From Planctomycetaceae bacterium (GTDB taxonomy: Bacteria; Planctomycetota; Planctomycetia; Planctomycetales; Planctomycetaceae), in assembly GCA_041398785.1 (NCBI GenBank), contig JAWKUA010000005.1, positions 62,001 to 126,000 of the forward strand: a stretch of DNA of 64,000 nt, read 5' to 3'. Shown here piece by piece: positions 1 to 9,259 of the stretch; position 1 is the first letter of the stretch; each line of letters begins with the position of its first letter. The notes beneath the pieces are model-generated. The model worked only from the letters and a program-made list of their open reading frames with translations, was not told the origin of the DNA and ran no database searches. Position numbers and translations under genes: made by a program.

Positions 1-226
1 GGTATTCGTCCTCGATCACGGTTTCGCCGCGACTGGTGAGCAGTTCCAGTTCCAGTGCGATCAGTTCGGCGGCCAGCAGAGATCGGTGTTCGGCGTCGAT
101 AAGTTCCAGCAGTGATTCGATCGATTCATGGTCCTGAGTCTGCCAGTGCCGTTCGAACCGGTTGCACAGTTCGTTGACGCGGATCAGCGTCCGGTCCGGC
201 AGATGATCAAAGGACGTGTCGGTCAT
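1..226 (-). CDS. N-terminal fragment of a probable serine/threonine protein kinase (runs off the window)
   Basis: The minus-strand frame opens with ATG at 224-226 and stays open to the window edge (75 codons). The visible part has a short helical lead with a cysteine near residue 21, then a segment containing LLAAELIALELELL followed by RGE and DEY. That segment closely resembles the pre-kinase leader of planctomycete Ser/Thr kinases, which are typically encoded just after an ECF sigma factor. The ATG overlaps the sigma factor's stop codon (ATGA), so the two genes are probably co-translated. No kinase catalytic motif lies inside the window, so the kinase call rests on the leader and the neighbour. 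It could be another receptor-like protein with the same leader. Confidence 0.6.
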   Translation of the reverse strand, partial: MTDTSFDHLPDRTLIRVNELCNRFERHWQTQDHESIESLLELIDAEHRSLLAAELIALELELLTSRGETVIEDEY

Positions 227-870
227 GCGGGTTCATCCCGGCTCCACAGTGAAGCGATCATCCTCAGCTTACGCTCCACGGTGCGCCGCGCACAACCGAG
301 TTTCACGGCGATGTCCGTGTTCGACTCACCATCCATCTTCCACAAAGCAATCTGCTGCAACTGCGGGTCGCGCGCATCATCCAGCCGCTTCAACAGCCGT
401 TGCAGATCTTCGGCAACCTGCGCTGCGAATTCCGGAGTCGGCTCATTCGTGAACACTTCATCCGGAGAAATCGGCCGGGCTCGTTCAATGACAGTGCTTT
501 CCAGCGCCTGAGCCCCGCCGCGTTTGGCGCGGTTGTTGTACCGGATCAGATCAACGGCCTTGTTGGCGGTGATCGCAATCAGCAGCGGCCACAGGTTGGT
601 ACGGTCAGTCAGTTGCGTAAAGCGTCCCTCCTGCGCTCCGATACAGAAACTGCGAAACGCGCTGACAGCAACGTCCTCCTCGTCTGCCATCTGCTTCGAC
701 GCGCCGTCCAGCCGGCCGCGAGCCAGATTGACCATGCGCTGAAAATACGTCTCCCACAACTTCTGAGCCGCCGAAGAATCTCCGGCGCGAAGCTGGTCAA
801 TCCAAAGCGTGATGGATTCGTCGACGTGCATGGAATCGTCGCCTGTCAGAGTCGGCACCGCTGCTTGCAT
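223..870 (-). CDS. ECF-type RNA polymerase sigma factor (planctomycete Sigma70_ECF family)
   Basis: A 215-residue sigma factor that would direct RNA polymerase to a small regulon. Region 2 covers about residues 20-110 (LWIDQLRAGD, then LWETYFQRMVNLAR, then ADEEDVAVSAFRSFC). Region 4 lies at the C-terminus, with a helix-turn-helix around GESNTDIAVKLGCARRTVERKL. I chose the ATG at 868-870 because AGGAG lies nine bases upstream. A GTG three codons earlier is possible but sits on the ribosome-binding site. The stop overlaps the start of a putative kinase gene. In planctomycetes this pairing is common and suggests kinase-linked control of the sigma factor, but no anti-sigma protein is visible. The family call is firm and the regulon is unknown. 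Confidence 0.9.
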   Translation of the reverse strand: MQAAVPTLTGDDSMHVDESITLWIDQLRAGDSSAAQKLWETYFQRMVNLARGRLDGASKQMADEEDVAVSAFRSFCIGAQEGRFTQLTDRTNLWPLLIAITANKAVDLIRYNNRAKRGGAQALESTVIERARPISPDEVFTNEPTPEFAAQVAEDLQRLLKRLDDARDPQLQQIALWKMDGESNTDIAVKLGCARRTVERKLRMIASLWSRDEPA

Positions 871-907
871 CGTAACCACTCCTGAGGAATTCCGCGAGAA
901 GTCGTAT

Positions 908-978
908 CCCCGTCATTCCCGCGCAGGCGGGAACCCCGTGCGTCCGGCTTGATCCCCGCCGGCGCGGGAATGACGGGG
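908..978. repeat. REP-like palindrome with 17-bp perfect arms
   Basis: Arms at 908-924 and 962-978 are perfect reverse complements (CCCCGTCATTCCCGCGC and its complement) separated by 37 bases. The GTCATTCCCGC core resembles dispersed intergenic palindromes known from many bacteria. It lies between the sigma-factor gene and the divergently oriented beta-lactamase-like gene, so it could also affect RNA ends there. No other copy was seen in this window. Confidence 0.75.
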
Positions 979-1128
979 TGGAAACGGTCCGATCGAGAAA
1001 ACTCCAAAATTATGTGTCGCAAATGTCGGCCGCTGACGAGCCCCTGGGGCGAGGCTGTTCATTCAGGAATGACAACGCCCGCATCCCTTCAGTTCGCCGT
1101 TCTGACACTTCGTCCAGGAGAAATGACC

Positions 1129-2395
1129 ATGTTGACCACATCCACTCGACACTGGCTGACAGGATTGAAATCGAGAATTGCGGAATCGGCCCGCCGCAAT
1201 CGGCCCGCGAGCTGGCGATCCGCCGGCAAACGACGACGACCCCAGGCAGAACGTCCGGACATCGAAGCTCTGGAAGACCGCATCGTCATGTCCGCCAATG
1301 TGCTTTACGATCATCCCGGGACGACGTTCAACGCCAATCTGTTCGCAAATAACATCGTCGACGCCGTCGACGGAACCGTCGTCGGGTACGGCTATTCCAT
1401 CAGCGTGGATGGCGCTCAGGGACCTGATGGCGGGAACGGATTCGCAGTCGCACCGGTCGATCTTCCGCCGGATGTCGGGGCCGTGGCCTTTGACGCAGAC
1501 ACCAGAATCGAAGTCGCCAGCGTGTCCAAGAACATCACCGCCGTGGCGCTGCTGAATGTGCTGGAATCTCATGCGTTCGCAACACTGGACTCGCCGATCG
1601 ACTCGTACCTTCCGCTGAGCTGGGTGAAAGGCAACAGTGTTGGGTCAATTTCATTCAGAAACCTGCTGACCCATACCAGTGGGTTCGGCGAAAACTACAC
1701 AGTCCGACTAACGGAACGAACAATTCCGAAGTCGGCATTGCCGCATCGCTGGCAGTGGGATGGGACTTCAACAGTTTCGGCAACAACATCGATTCCCGAC
1801 TGCAGGACATGGTGGCGTATGGCGTGCAGAACACGTACGCAAATTCGACGCTGGATGACGTTCTTCAGATTGGAGACTATCAGTATTCGAACGCCAACTA
1901 TGCGCGATGCGGTTGCTGATTCCGCGACTCAGCGGCGACGTCGGCCCGAGCGAATCGGATCCTCAGGCGTATGCCGACGGCTATCGCGACTACGTTCATC
2001 GATAACATTCTGTCACCAGCCGGAATCGACAGCTGCAGCCCTGGTTGACACCGCACTGCTGCGAGCCGTGTCTACCGCCCTCTTTCCGTTGACCCGACAA
2101 TCAGCACGCCGGGAGCCGACACCGGACAGGATCGCACTCTGCAGGCCGGTGGCTTCGGATGGAAACTGACACCCAACGAACTGTCCGCGTATCTCAGACA
2201 CGTGTTCAATGAAGACACCTCGCCTTTGGAAGCGACAACGCTGGACACGATGCGCGATGAACTGATGGGCTTCACGCCGGGAGACAGCGAGCCGAACGGA
2301 AACTACGGCGGCTACTTTGGCCACAACGGCAGCTTCTCGAATCGTGCTACCTCGATCCCTCAGACCCGGTGGAAGGTGAAAGACGGCGAATGCAG
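1129..2395 (+). pseudogene. Broken 5' part of a secreted beta-lactamase-fold (serine hydrolase) protein with LEPR-XLL-like leader
   Basis: The start is ATG at 1129 with AGGAG at 1116-1120. An earlier in-frame ATG at 1123 is too close to that site. The leader carries IEALEDRIVMSAN, matching the LEPR-XLL-like signature of planctomycete exported giants. A class C beta-lactamase/esterase domain follows: SVSK (Ser-x-x-Lys) near 1530, LLTHTSG near 1670, YSNANYA (Tyr-x-Asn) near 1890, and GHNG (the His-x-Gly box) near 2320. These motifs lie in different frames. I count frame changes near 1700, 1907, 1995 and 2340, plus an in-frame TGA near 2046. Motif order and spacing are those of one domain, so a single gene has been damaged here, or the sequence contains errors. 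Its natural continuation is the open frame ending at 4861. Confidence 0.75.
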
Positions 2396-4861
2396 AGCGC
2401 CGTCGTTGTGTTCCCTAACGATGTTCAGGCAGCCCTGATCGTCAATTCCAACTCGATCCCGGCGTTTTCTCCGACAGCCGCACTGCGAAACGCCTATGAC
2501 AATTCGTTCACGAAGGTTGCCATCGCAGGAACGAATGGTCCTGACACATTCACCGTCAGCGTCAGCGGAGGAACGCTGATACTGACGATCGACGAAGGAA
2601 ACGACGGCCCTGCCACGCCGGACGAAGTCTTCATCGCGCCAATCGCAGTGCTCGAACAGTTGACGCTGGTCGGATTGAACGGAGACGACACCTTTATCAT
2701 CAACCAACTGCCAGCCGACCTTGAACTCGTCATTCACGCTGGCCGAGGCAGCGACACGCTGAACCTGACGCCCGGCGACTCCGCGAGCGGACGGAACCTT
2801 GACACAATCAGTGATCGCATCACGTTTGTTGGTGGGCCAGTGAACTCGGCGGCGTCGGATTCCGACACGGTCAACATCTACGACGACAACAATCCAACCG
2901 CCGACACGTACTATGTCAACAGCACGTGGTTCGACAAGACGGGTTTCGATCGATTCAACTACACTCGGATTGACGAACTAAATCTCTGGACCGGAAGCGC
3001 AGGCGACGTGATTCGCGTCAACAGTCTGGCATCCGACATCTCGCTGAACGTCGACTCTGGTGCAGGGAACGACCGGATCTACATCGGCGCTGCCAACATC
3101 AGCGGCAACATTCACGGACTGATTGATGTCGTCACCGGCCCGGGGGATGACGACCGACTGATTTTCGATGACCGCAACGGAAGCGTCGCCGACGATTTCT
3201 ACGTGTTTCAGACGGACTATTTTCAGTCGGCCGTGATTCCGGTGATCGAATGGGACAGTGATTCGCCGCCGGAAACGATTACTCTGTGGGGTAGTGGCGA
3301 AGACAGCACGACCAACATTCAGGGCGTGCTGGATGGTGTGCTGCTGCGGATCGAGGGCCGCGGCGGCAATGATGTCATTAACCTGCACTCGGTCGATGCC
3401 GGAGGCCGGACGAACCTGTACGGCGGCGACGGCAACGATACGATTGCGCTGACACCGACGGGCCGCAACCTGGACGCGATACAGGGGCGAGTCTACGCGA
3501 ACGGCGGGAACGGTAATTTCGATCGCGTCGAACTGCATGACGAAGACAATACCGACAGCGGACGGTTGTACCGCTTCCAGAGCAACTGGTTTGACGTCGT
3601 TGGTTCTCCGTTTTATCGGCTGTATTACACCGGGTCGGTGGAAACCGTCGAACTGTACGCGGGCAACGATGACGACACGTTTGATGTTCGCAGCACCTCG
3701 ACAGCCGCAGTCGTTGCTGCCTACGGCAATGGTGGCAGTGATACTCTGAACGTCGCGGCCGGCTCACGAGACCTTGATTCGATCAATGGCCCGTTGTACT
3801 TCTCCGGCGGCACGGGCGACGGCATCGATGCCGTCGTGCTGAACGATCAGAACGATCTCGGCAACGACAGTTATACGTTGACCACCGACCCGCCGTCGTC
3901 CGTCACGAAGACCGGCGGGTTTCAATTCAATCACCTGGGAGTCGAAGACCTGACGTTGAACGCCAATGACGCCAACAACACAATCGTGATCGGCGGAGCA
4001 TGGGCACTGCAGGCGACGAATTACACGATCTATTCCGGCGACGGTGCCGACACCGTGACTGTCAATGCGTCGGCCCCGATGCATGTCACGGTGAACGGCG
4101 ACGAAGGTCTCATCGACCGGCTGCACGTCCGCGGAACGCCGCTGGACGACGTTGTGACGATCAGCGGCAATGAATTGCAGCTTGGAGCGACAACGGTGGT
4201 GTCCGGTGACGGCGTCGAACGTCGTACTCTGGACACCGGCGCGAGCCTCGATCTGCTGTCCGTCCAGGGCCAGGCGGGTGTTGATGAAAGATTTACCGTT
4301 CAGGCTTCGACGACACCCGGCAGCGGCTCAATCAGAGCGGTCACTGTGCCGACGTGGGTCTTCACGAATCTGGAAGACGTTGAGGTCCGGGGCAACGCCG
4401 GCGACAGTGACGCGCTGGACTTCCGCGGCACGAGCCTGGGTGACACATTCATCGTGAATCCGGTCGCCGAAGGCACGGCAACGCGTCCGGTTGTGACGCT
4501 GAACCAGCCGGGCGTCGGGACGCTGCTGAACCTCCGCGATTTCAGCGATGTGGGCATTCCGACAATCTTTGGACTTGCCGGAGCTGACGTGTTTCGAGTG
4601 AACGTGTTCCCGACGCAACCCGAGTTCGAAATCCGTGACATCCGACTGGACGGTGGAGATCCTCAGCCGGTTAAGCCGGGTGAACCACCCCAACCGGGCG
4701 ACACGCTGATCGTGAGCTTCAACGAGAACCTGTTCGTTCAGCTTCCGAGTACCATCGGTCCGCACTCCGGCCACATCCGGCTTGGACATGACGATCAGGT
4801 ACTGGATCTGCTGTACCTGAACTTCGAAGAGATTTCCGGAAACCTCGACCTGCCGTTCTGA
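2369..4861 (+). CDS. C-terminal repeat region of the same giant secreted protein (open frame, 830 codons)
   Basis: This open frame begins with the end of the beta-lactamase fold (the strand after the His-x-Gly box, ending in VVVFPND) and continues as about 780 residues of Asp/Gly/Asn-rich beta-structure. Segments such as GGDGNDTIAL and GNGGSDTLNV resemble calcium-binding or parallel-beta-roll repeats. A larger unit recurs three times, marked by RNLDTI, RNLDAI and RDLDSI near codons 138, 363 and 467 of this frame. No C-terminal anchor is evident. The GTG at 2369 and ATG at 2390 have no convincing ribosome-binding site, so this is better read as the 3' part of the gene starting at 1129 than as a separate gene. 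Likely extracellular; function unknown. Confidence 0.7.
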   Translation: MEGERRRMQSAVVVFPNDVQAALIVNSNSIPAFSPTAALRNAYDNSFTKVAIAGTNGPDTFTVSVSGGTLILTIDEGNDGPATPDEVFIAPIAVLEQLTLVGLNGDDTFIINQLPADLELVIHAGRGSDTLNLTPGDSASGRNLDTISDRITFVGGPVNSAASDSDTVNIYDDNNPTADTYYVNSTWFDKTGFDRFNYTRIDELNLWTGSAGDVIRVNSLASDISLNVDSGAGNDRIYIGAANISGNIHGLIDVVTGPGDDDRLIFDDRNGSVADDFYVFQTDYFQSAVIPVIEWDSDSPPETITLWGSGEDSTTNIQGVLDGVLLRIEGRGGNDVINLHSVDAGGRTNLYGGDGNDTIALTPTGRNLDAIQGRVYANGGNGNFDRVELHDEDNTDSGRLYRFQSNWFDVVGSPFYRLYYTGSVETVELYAGNDDDTFDVRSTSTAAVVAAYGNGGSDTLNVAAGSRDLDSINGPLYFSGGTGDGIDAVVLNDQNDLGNDSYTLTTDPPSSVTKTGGFQFNHLGVEDLTLNANDANNTIVIGGAWALQATNYTIYSGDGADTVTVNASAPMHVTVNGDEGLIDRLHVRGTPLDDVVTISGNELQLGATTVVSGDGVERRTLDTGASLDLLSVQGQAGVDERFTVQASTTPGSGSIRAVTVPTWVFTNLEDVEVRGNAGDSDALDFRGTSLGDTFIVNPVAEGTATRPVVTLNQPGVGTLLNLRDFSDVGIPTIFGLAGADVFRVNVFPTQPEFEIRDIRLDGGDPQPVKPGEPPQPGDTLIVSFNENLFVQLPSTIGPHSGHIRLGHDDQVLDLLYLNFEEISGNLDLPF

Positions 4862-5411
4862 TCGCAGGCGTGTCCTCGTTCCCCGGCACTTTTCATGAGA
4901 AGCTTCGCGAGGGAACAATGGCACCGTTGTTCGATGTGGACCACCTGAGTCTGTTGCATTGGTTCCTGATTTCCGAGGCACAGACAGCGGACGCCGGTGA
5001 ACTCAGCGATCGTCTCGACGATCTCGATTCGAATCTGGGGCCGGGAGAATCCGGATTCCGCGACCAACTTGAGGCCGCGGACCCAGCCGGCGACAAACCC
5101 CAACAACGGCACACTTCCGTTCGGGACTAATCCGGACGCACTGGCGATCCTGTTCAGAGACTTCGAGGAACTTGCGGGGGGATTTGTTTTGACGTGTCGG
5201 GCGGTGCCGTGTTTGCGGCCCAACGCTCCGGCCGTTCGTCCGGTCCGGTCTGCAAGGCCCGGTTGCTACGCGATGAGAACGGCCCGGAGGAGCGCTAAGA
5301 AAATCCGAGTTTTTCTGGCCGAGTCATTTGACAGGCGATTTTTCTTTTTTTTGCAAAATTCGTGAAGCGGGCCGAATCACCCATTCCATTACACTTGCTG
5401 AAGGAGTTGAG
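4862..5411. other. 550-bp stretch without a supported gene
   Basis: Short frames exist on both strands, but none has a convincing start site or family resemblance. A few phrases, such as NPDALAILFRDFEELAGG near 5135-5180, look protein-like and may be remnants of a decayed gene. A T-rich run (5338-5352) precedes the next gene without an obvious stem, so I do not call a terminator. Confidence 0.4.
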
Positions 5412-5858
5412 ATGATGCGTCACATTACCATCCTCATGGTCACGCTCCTGGTGCTGGCGGGAAGTACAGGGGCTGCACCAGCCGTGGAGCCGGACACCAG
5501 GGTCACGGCGAACAGTGTCACTGCGACGGTTACGACAGTGGAGATCTACCCAGGATGGTTCGTGAAGCACGATCAATGCGTCAGGGAGCATGACGTTCAG
5601 TGTGGATGCCGACGAAGTACCGATGGACGACAGATATGCCGTACTACAGACAATCAAGAATTCGAGCGGCGTCACGATCGCATCGTTGAATTCAGTCCCT
5701 TTACCGTCACATGCGGGTCAACTTCGACCGTGACAGTTCCACTGTCGACCCACGCCTCACCCGGTACGTACGAAGTGAAAGTCGGAGGAGTCATGTATGG
5801 CATGGCAACCGGATGGGTACAGTTCGGCGATAAGACGACTACTGTAGTCGTTCCGTAA
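5412..5858 (+). CDS. Small secreted protein of unknown function, middle part probably frame-shifted
   Basis: The start is ATG at 5412 (a second ATG follows directly), with AAGGAG at 5401-5406. The 148-residue product opens with a clear signal peptide (hydrophobic ILMVTLLVLAGSTG, then GAAPAVE), so it is exported. The C-terminal third (from FTVTCGSTSTVTV to the end) looks like a beta-sandwich, perhaps an Ig-like or immunoglobulin-fold domain. Between about 5590 and 5697 the annotated frame is rich in Cys, Arg and Gln. The +1 frame there reads naturally (MTFSVDADEVPMDDRYAV, then LQTIKNSSGVTIASLNSV) and would join smoothly to the C-terminal part. Two compensating indels therefore seem likely. No family is recognised. 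Confidence 0.65.
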   Translation: MMRHITILMVTLLVLAGSTGAAPAVEPDTRVTANSVTATVTTVEIYPGWFVKHDQCVREHDVQCGCRRSTDGRQICRTTDNQEFERRHDRIVEFSPFTVTCGSTSTVTVPLSTHASPGTYEVKVGGVMYGMATGWVQFGDKTTTVVVP

Positions 5859-5916
5859 GCCCCTGCGCAGCGTGGTACGCGGATTTTTCTCCACGAGCCG
5901 TTGCATGCTGCCACGA

Positions 5917-8006
5917 GCCCCGGCTTGATTTGGCTTCGAGTGGATCGAGATGTGTCTGCGTGTCGCATTGTCAGTATCCGCACTCACGGTGGTTTTCAGA
6001 ACGGGAGTCAGAAAATGGCCAGTCATCGCAGGTGGTTATTACTGCCGGTCGGATTAACGCTGGTGGTCCGGGACACTTGCCCGCTGTCAAGCAGCATGGG
6101 GCGGCCCAGAAGTCTCGAGGGGCGATATCCGTACATTATCTGGGAGTCCTGTGAAAAGAGGAGCCCAACGGGATTCTGCAACGGATGGAGTGGGCGTCGC
6201 GGCAACTGGGCCTTGATTTGCACGATCGCTCGCTGCCTGCCGGTGTCACAGTTCACGGCCCCAAGACTTTGGTCCCGGCCTACATGCATGTTGGGGTGTT
6301 GCGGAACTGGTTTCAACCAGCGGAGATGGTCGCAGGAATACATCCAGTTTCGCCAGGTCAGGGATGAAAGGAGTATCTGCTTCGGCTGGCGGAAGTGGAG
6401 TCCGGCTATGAAGCTCGGCGGGCGGTTGAACCTGAGGCCACGATCACAGAAACGGACCGCCGGAGCGGCGCCAACTGGTCTATCAGCGCGACTGGATGGA
6501 GGAAGAACGCAAACGAACTGTCGAGTACATTCGGGGTGTAAGAGTAGAAGGAAGCAGTGTCATCACCGACAGGAATAACGCGTTCGGATGGTTCCGCGAA
6601 GCGAGTCCTCTGAGCGGTACGTTCGAAGACAGGACACTGATGCTGGAAGGCCGCTCACCGGCAGTCTTCGAAATCCCGACGAGCGTGCTGACTCGAAATG
6701 CGAAGCTTCAGGACGATGATCTGACACATTACGTCGACGTTTCCGGAATTTCAGGGAAGACTCGCGAAATGATCTGGAAGCGCCTTCTGGCAACAAAGAA
6801 CACCGCTGCAGCAGTTCGACAATGAAAGCGACGCAGATTATCAGGCTCGCCGCCCTGGGCGAGAATCACATCGAACTGATGCGATCCGCACTGTTTGACG
6901 TCGACAGCGCGTGGCTTTCGTGTAACTACCGAGATGAGTCGAAGCCGATACAGATCACCAGCGGCGTGAATGTCGGCACAGACACCGATCTACAACGGTT
7001 GCTGCGGCGTATCGGACGAACAAAGTCGCGGCTGCGGGAATTGATTCCGACGATGAAGTTTTTCGTTTCACTGGGCAAGCCGGATTCCCGAACAGACGGC
7101 CGAGTTCCTGCGCGCTGCGTTGAATGCACTGCGAGTCCGGTTTCCGTCGGCTCAGATTCTTGACGTGGCCGACTGGACCATCGACGACGGCGAACTTGAG
7201 TTGCGATTGAGCGGGCGTGCGAATGCAGAATATGGCTTGGCTTGTCTGGGGAGCATTGCGGGTCAGCAACGCATCCGACGGCGCTCAGCAACAGTTTGTC
7301 GAACTGCTGACGGCCATTCCGGCACTTGCCGTGCAGCAGATTGTCAGCGAGCAGGAGAATCGTTCCTGCAAATCAGCCTGTCACCGCTGGCGCAACTCAA
7401 AACAGAAAAACTGCCCGAGTGGGAGTTCATCAGGCTGCCCCAGTACGCTTTTCTGCGGTTCCGCGAGAACGCCCTGTGGTTTTCGCTCGGCGGTCAGAAT
7501 GCGTGGAAGGTGCTTGACGCGGAATTGGTCGCTCAGGACGAAGAGGACCCCGACGACAAACCGTCGAAAGGAATCGGCTACGTGCTGAAGTGCGAGCTGA
7601 ATCTGGAACAAGTAACGACTGACAAAGGTGAGAAGTCCGGTCTGAAGCAATATGTGGCAGAATTCGAACGCGGCTATTCACGCTGGTCGGCCGATCGACA
7701 TCTGGAGATCCCGGCTGCGGCGACGGGCATGGATCTGCGTTGCCCCGACGACTACGAATTCACCTACCGTTTTTGAGAAGCGCTCACCGATCGTCCCGGT
7801 CGCGGTCGACTGGAGGTGTTCAGTGCCGGACGGAGTGCGGCAGCGACACTCGACCGGTCACTGGCTCTGCTGTACTTCGGCAGGCAAGCGCGAATTTTCA
7901 GGACAAGAACAAAGTCTGGGTCAAGGCCATGACAATCAAGCCGGCTCCTCCCCCGGCACCGCCCAGCAGTTTGTTGCAAGCGGGAGCCGACACACCAACA
8001 GAGTGA
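5917..8006 (+). pseudogene. Decayed gene for a large planctomycete-type hypothetical protein
   Basis: Coding-like segments run in one direction but switch frame repeatedly: a hydrophobic leader near 5950-6060, LQLGLDLHDRSL-type text near 6180-6360 (after an in-frame TGA), 6496-6825, 6822-7100, 7105-7235, 7235-7365, 7366-7776, and a Pro-rich tail ending with TGA at 8004-8006. The longest pieces contain DLTHYVDVSGISGKTREMIW, RSALFDVDSAWLSCNYRDE and ADWTIDDGELELRLSGRA. The middle part recalls planctomycete proteins that compute paired sums over duplicated alpha/beta units, but I cannot name the family. The intact protein would be about 650-700 residues. The density of lesions argues for a pseudogene or local sequence errors. 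Confidence 0.6.
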
Positions 8007-8045
8007 TGTCAATCCACGCGCCTGATCCCGATTGGACGACCCGGA

Positions 8046-9149
8046 CTAATTCGTCTTTACTTCCCGCTTCGTGCGGTAGGCCGTCGGGTCGGCTTCGATG
8101 ACGGACAGATCGTCGTCGGTCAGATGACTTCCCGTGTCTCGCAGCATCGAGATGAAGTGAGCGATTTCGTTCGGTTGGTGGGGATAACCGACGTTGCCTT
8201 CGGGACCGTGAGACGTGGCAACGACGGAACCGGTCGCGTCGAGAATCACGAACCACGGCACTCCGCCGGGTTCTTCAGGGGCAAAACGGTCGGCGACTTC
8301 TCCGCCATTCGTCATCCGCATTGTGTCGATTTTGATGTCGACGTAGTCCTTGTCGAACAGCGTATCATGGTCCTGAATGAACTGAGCCAGCACCTTGCAC
8401 CAGCCGCAGTACGGCGTGCCGACGCGAAGCAGCACATGTTTGTCTTCCCGCGCCGCCTGCTGTAGCGCGGCCGTCAGCAGTTCGTCGGCGTCGACTTTCT
8501 TCGGAGCCCATTCGCGCAGAAACGCGGCGACTTTTTCGGGATCGTGTTTCGGACCAACTTCCAGCGATCCGGTTTCCTGATTCGTCAGAACGTTTCCTTC
8601 AGCGTCCAGCACCGTCAAATGCGGATACGCGTACTGACGGTCGCTGCCGCCGTAGTGCAGCATCAGGTCGTGATTGTTGCCTTCGTCGACGAGCACTAAC
8701 TCGTATTCTTCGAAGACGATCGGCTGAACCGTCTGGTCGTTGTGAAACACGTCGTGAAGCTTGTAACACCAGCCGCACCAGTTGCCGCCCCATTCGATCA
8801 GCACGTGCTTGTGATCACGCTGAGCCCGCCGAAGCGCGGCAGCGATCAGTTCGTCGCCGGGCGTTTCCGTGTCGTAGATCGGTTCGCGGTCGGACTTGTG
8901 ACTTCCTTCGGCGGCAGTGACCGCTGTTTCATCGATGTCCGTCAATCGCGTGGCCGGGACGACCGCCGAAGCTCCTGCGGAATCGCTGAGTTCCATAGAT
9001 GCGGCTCCGGGCATTGGCGCGACGGTCTGCGGAAGCCCCGAATTCTGGTCGTCCTGGCCGACGCTGCCTGTCGCGCTGTCCGATTGTTCGCCGCAACCGC
9101 AGGCGGCAAGACTGCAGATAACAACAGACAGCAGAAACCTGTTTGACAT
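8046..9149 (-). CDS. Lipoprotein with two thioredoxin-like domains
   Basis: A 367-residue envelope protein. The ATG at 9147-9149 has AGGAG just upstream and is followed by a lipoprotein signal ending LAAC near residue 16. A low-complexity linker leads to two thioredoxin folds, each with a CGWC active site at residues 125-128 (NWCGWCYKLHDVF) and 248-251 (PYCGWCKVLAQFI). Each fold also has a cis-Pro-region motif (YPHLTVLD, VPWFVILD). It probably performs thiol-disulfide exchange outside the cytoplasm or senses redox state. The family resembles Thioredoxin_7/DUF255-type domains, here duplicated. The stop precedes no same-strand gene for more than 7 kb. Upstream, the DUF3500-like gene is 110 bp away on the same strand and may be co-transcribed. 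Confidence 0.85.
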   Translation of the reverse strand: MSNRFLLSVVICSLAACGCGEQSDSATGSVGQDDQNSGLPQTVAPMPGAASMELSDSAGASAVVPATRLTDIDETAVTAAEGSHKSDREPIYDTETPGDELIAAALRRAQRDHKHVLIEWGGNWCGWCYKLHDVFHNDQTVQPIVFEEYELVLVDEGNNHDLMLHYGGSDRQYAYPHLTVLDAEGNVLTNQETGSLEVGPKHDPEKVAAFLREWAPKKVDADELLTAALQQAAREDKHVLLRVGTPYCGWCKVLAQFIQDHDTLFDKDYVDIKIDTMRMTNGGEVADRFAPEEPGGVPWFVILDATGSVVATSHGPEGNVGYPHQPNEIAHFISMLRDTGSHLTDDDLSVIEADPTAYRTKREVKTN

Positions 9150-9259
9150 GGCGCTTCTCCTAAAGGATGTCTGACTGAATGCGATGCCCCTGGCTCGGCG
9201 CCGGATCGGGTGAAACGCTGCGTTTTCCAATTGCTGTCTTCCGGACGGGCACAGCGGTG

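Noticed and set aside
4870..5130. 86-codon plus-strand frame after the repeat protein
   Set aside because: No plausible start signal and no recognisable fold; kept only as a possible remnant.
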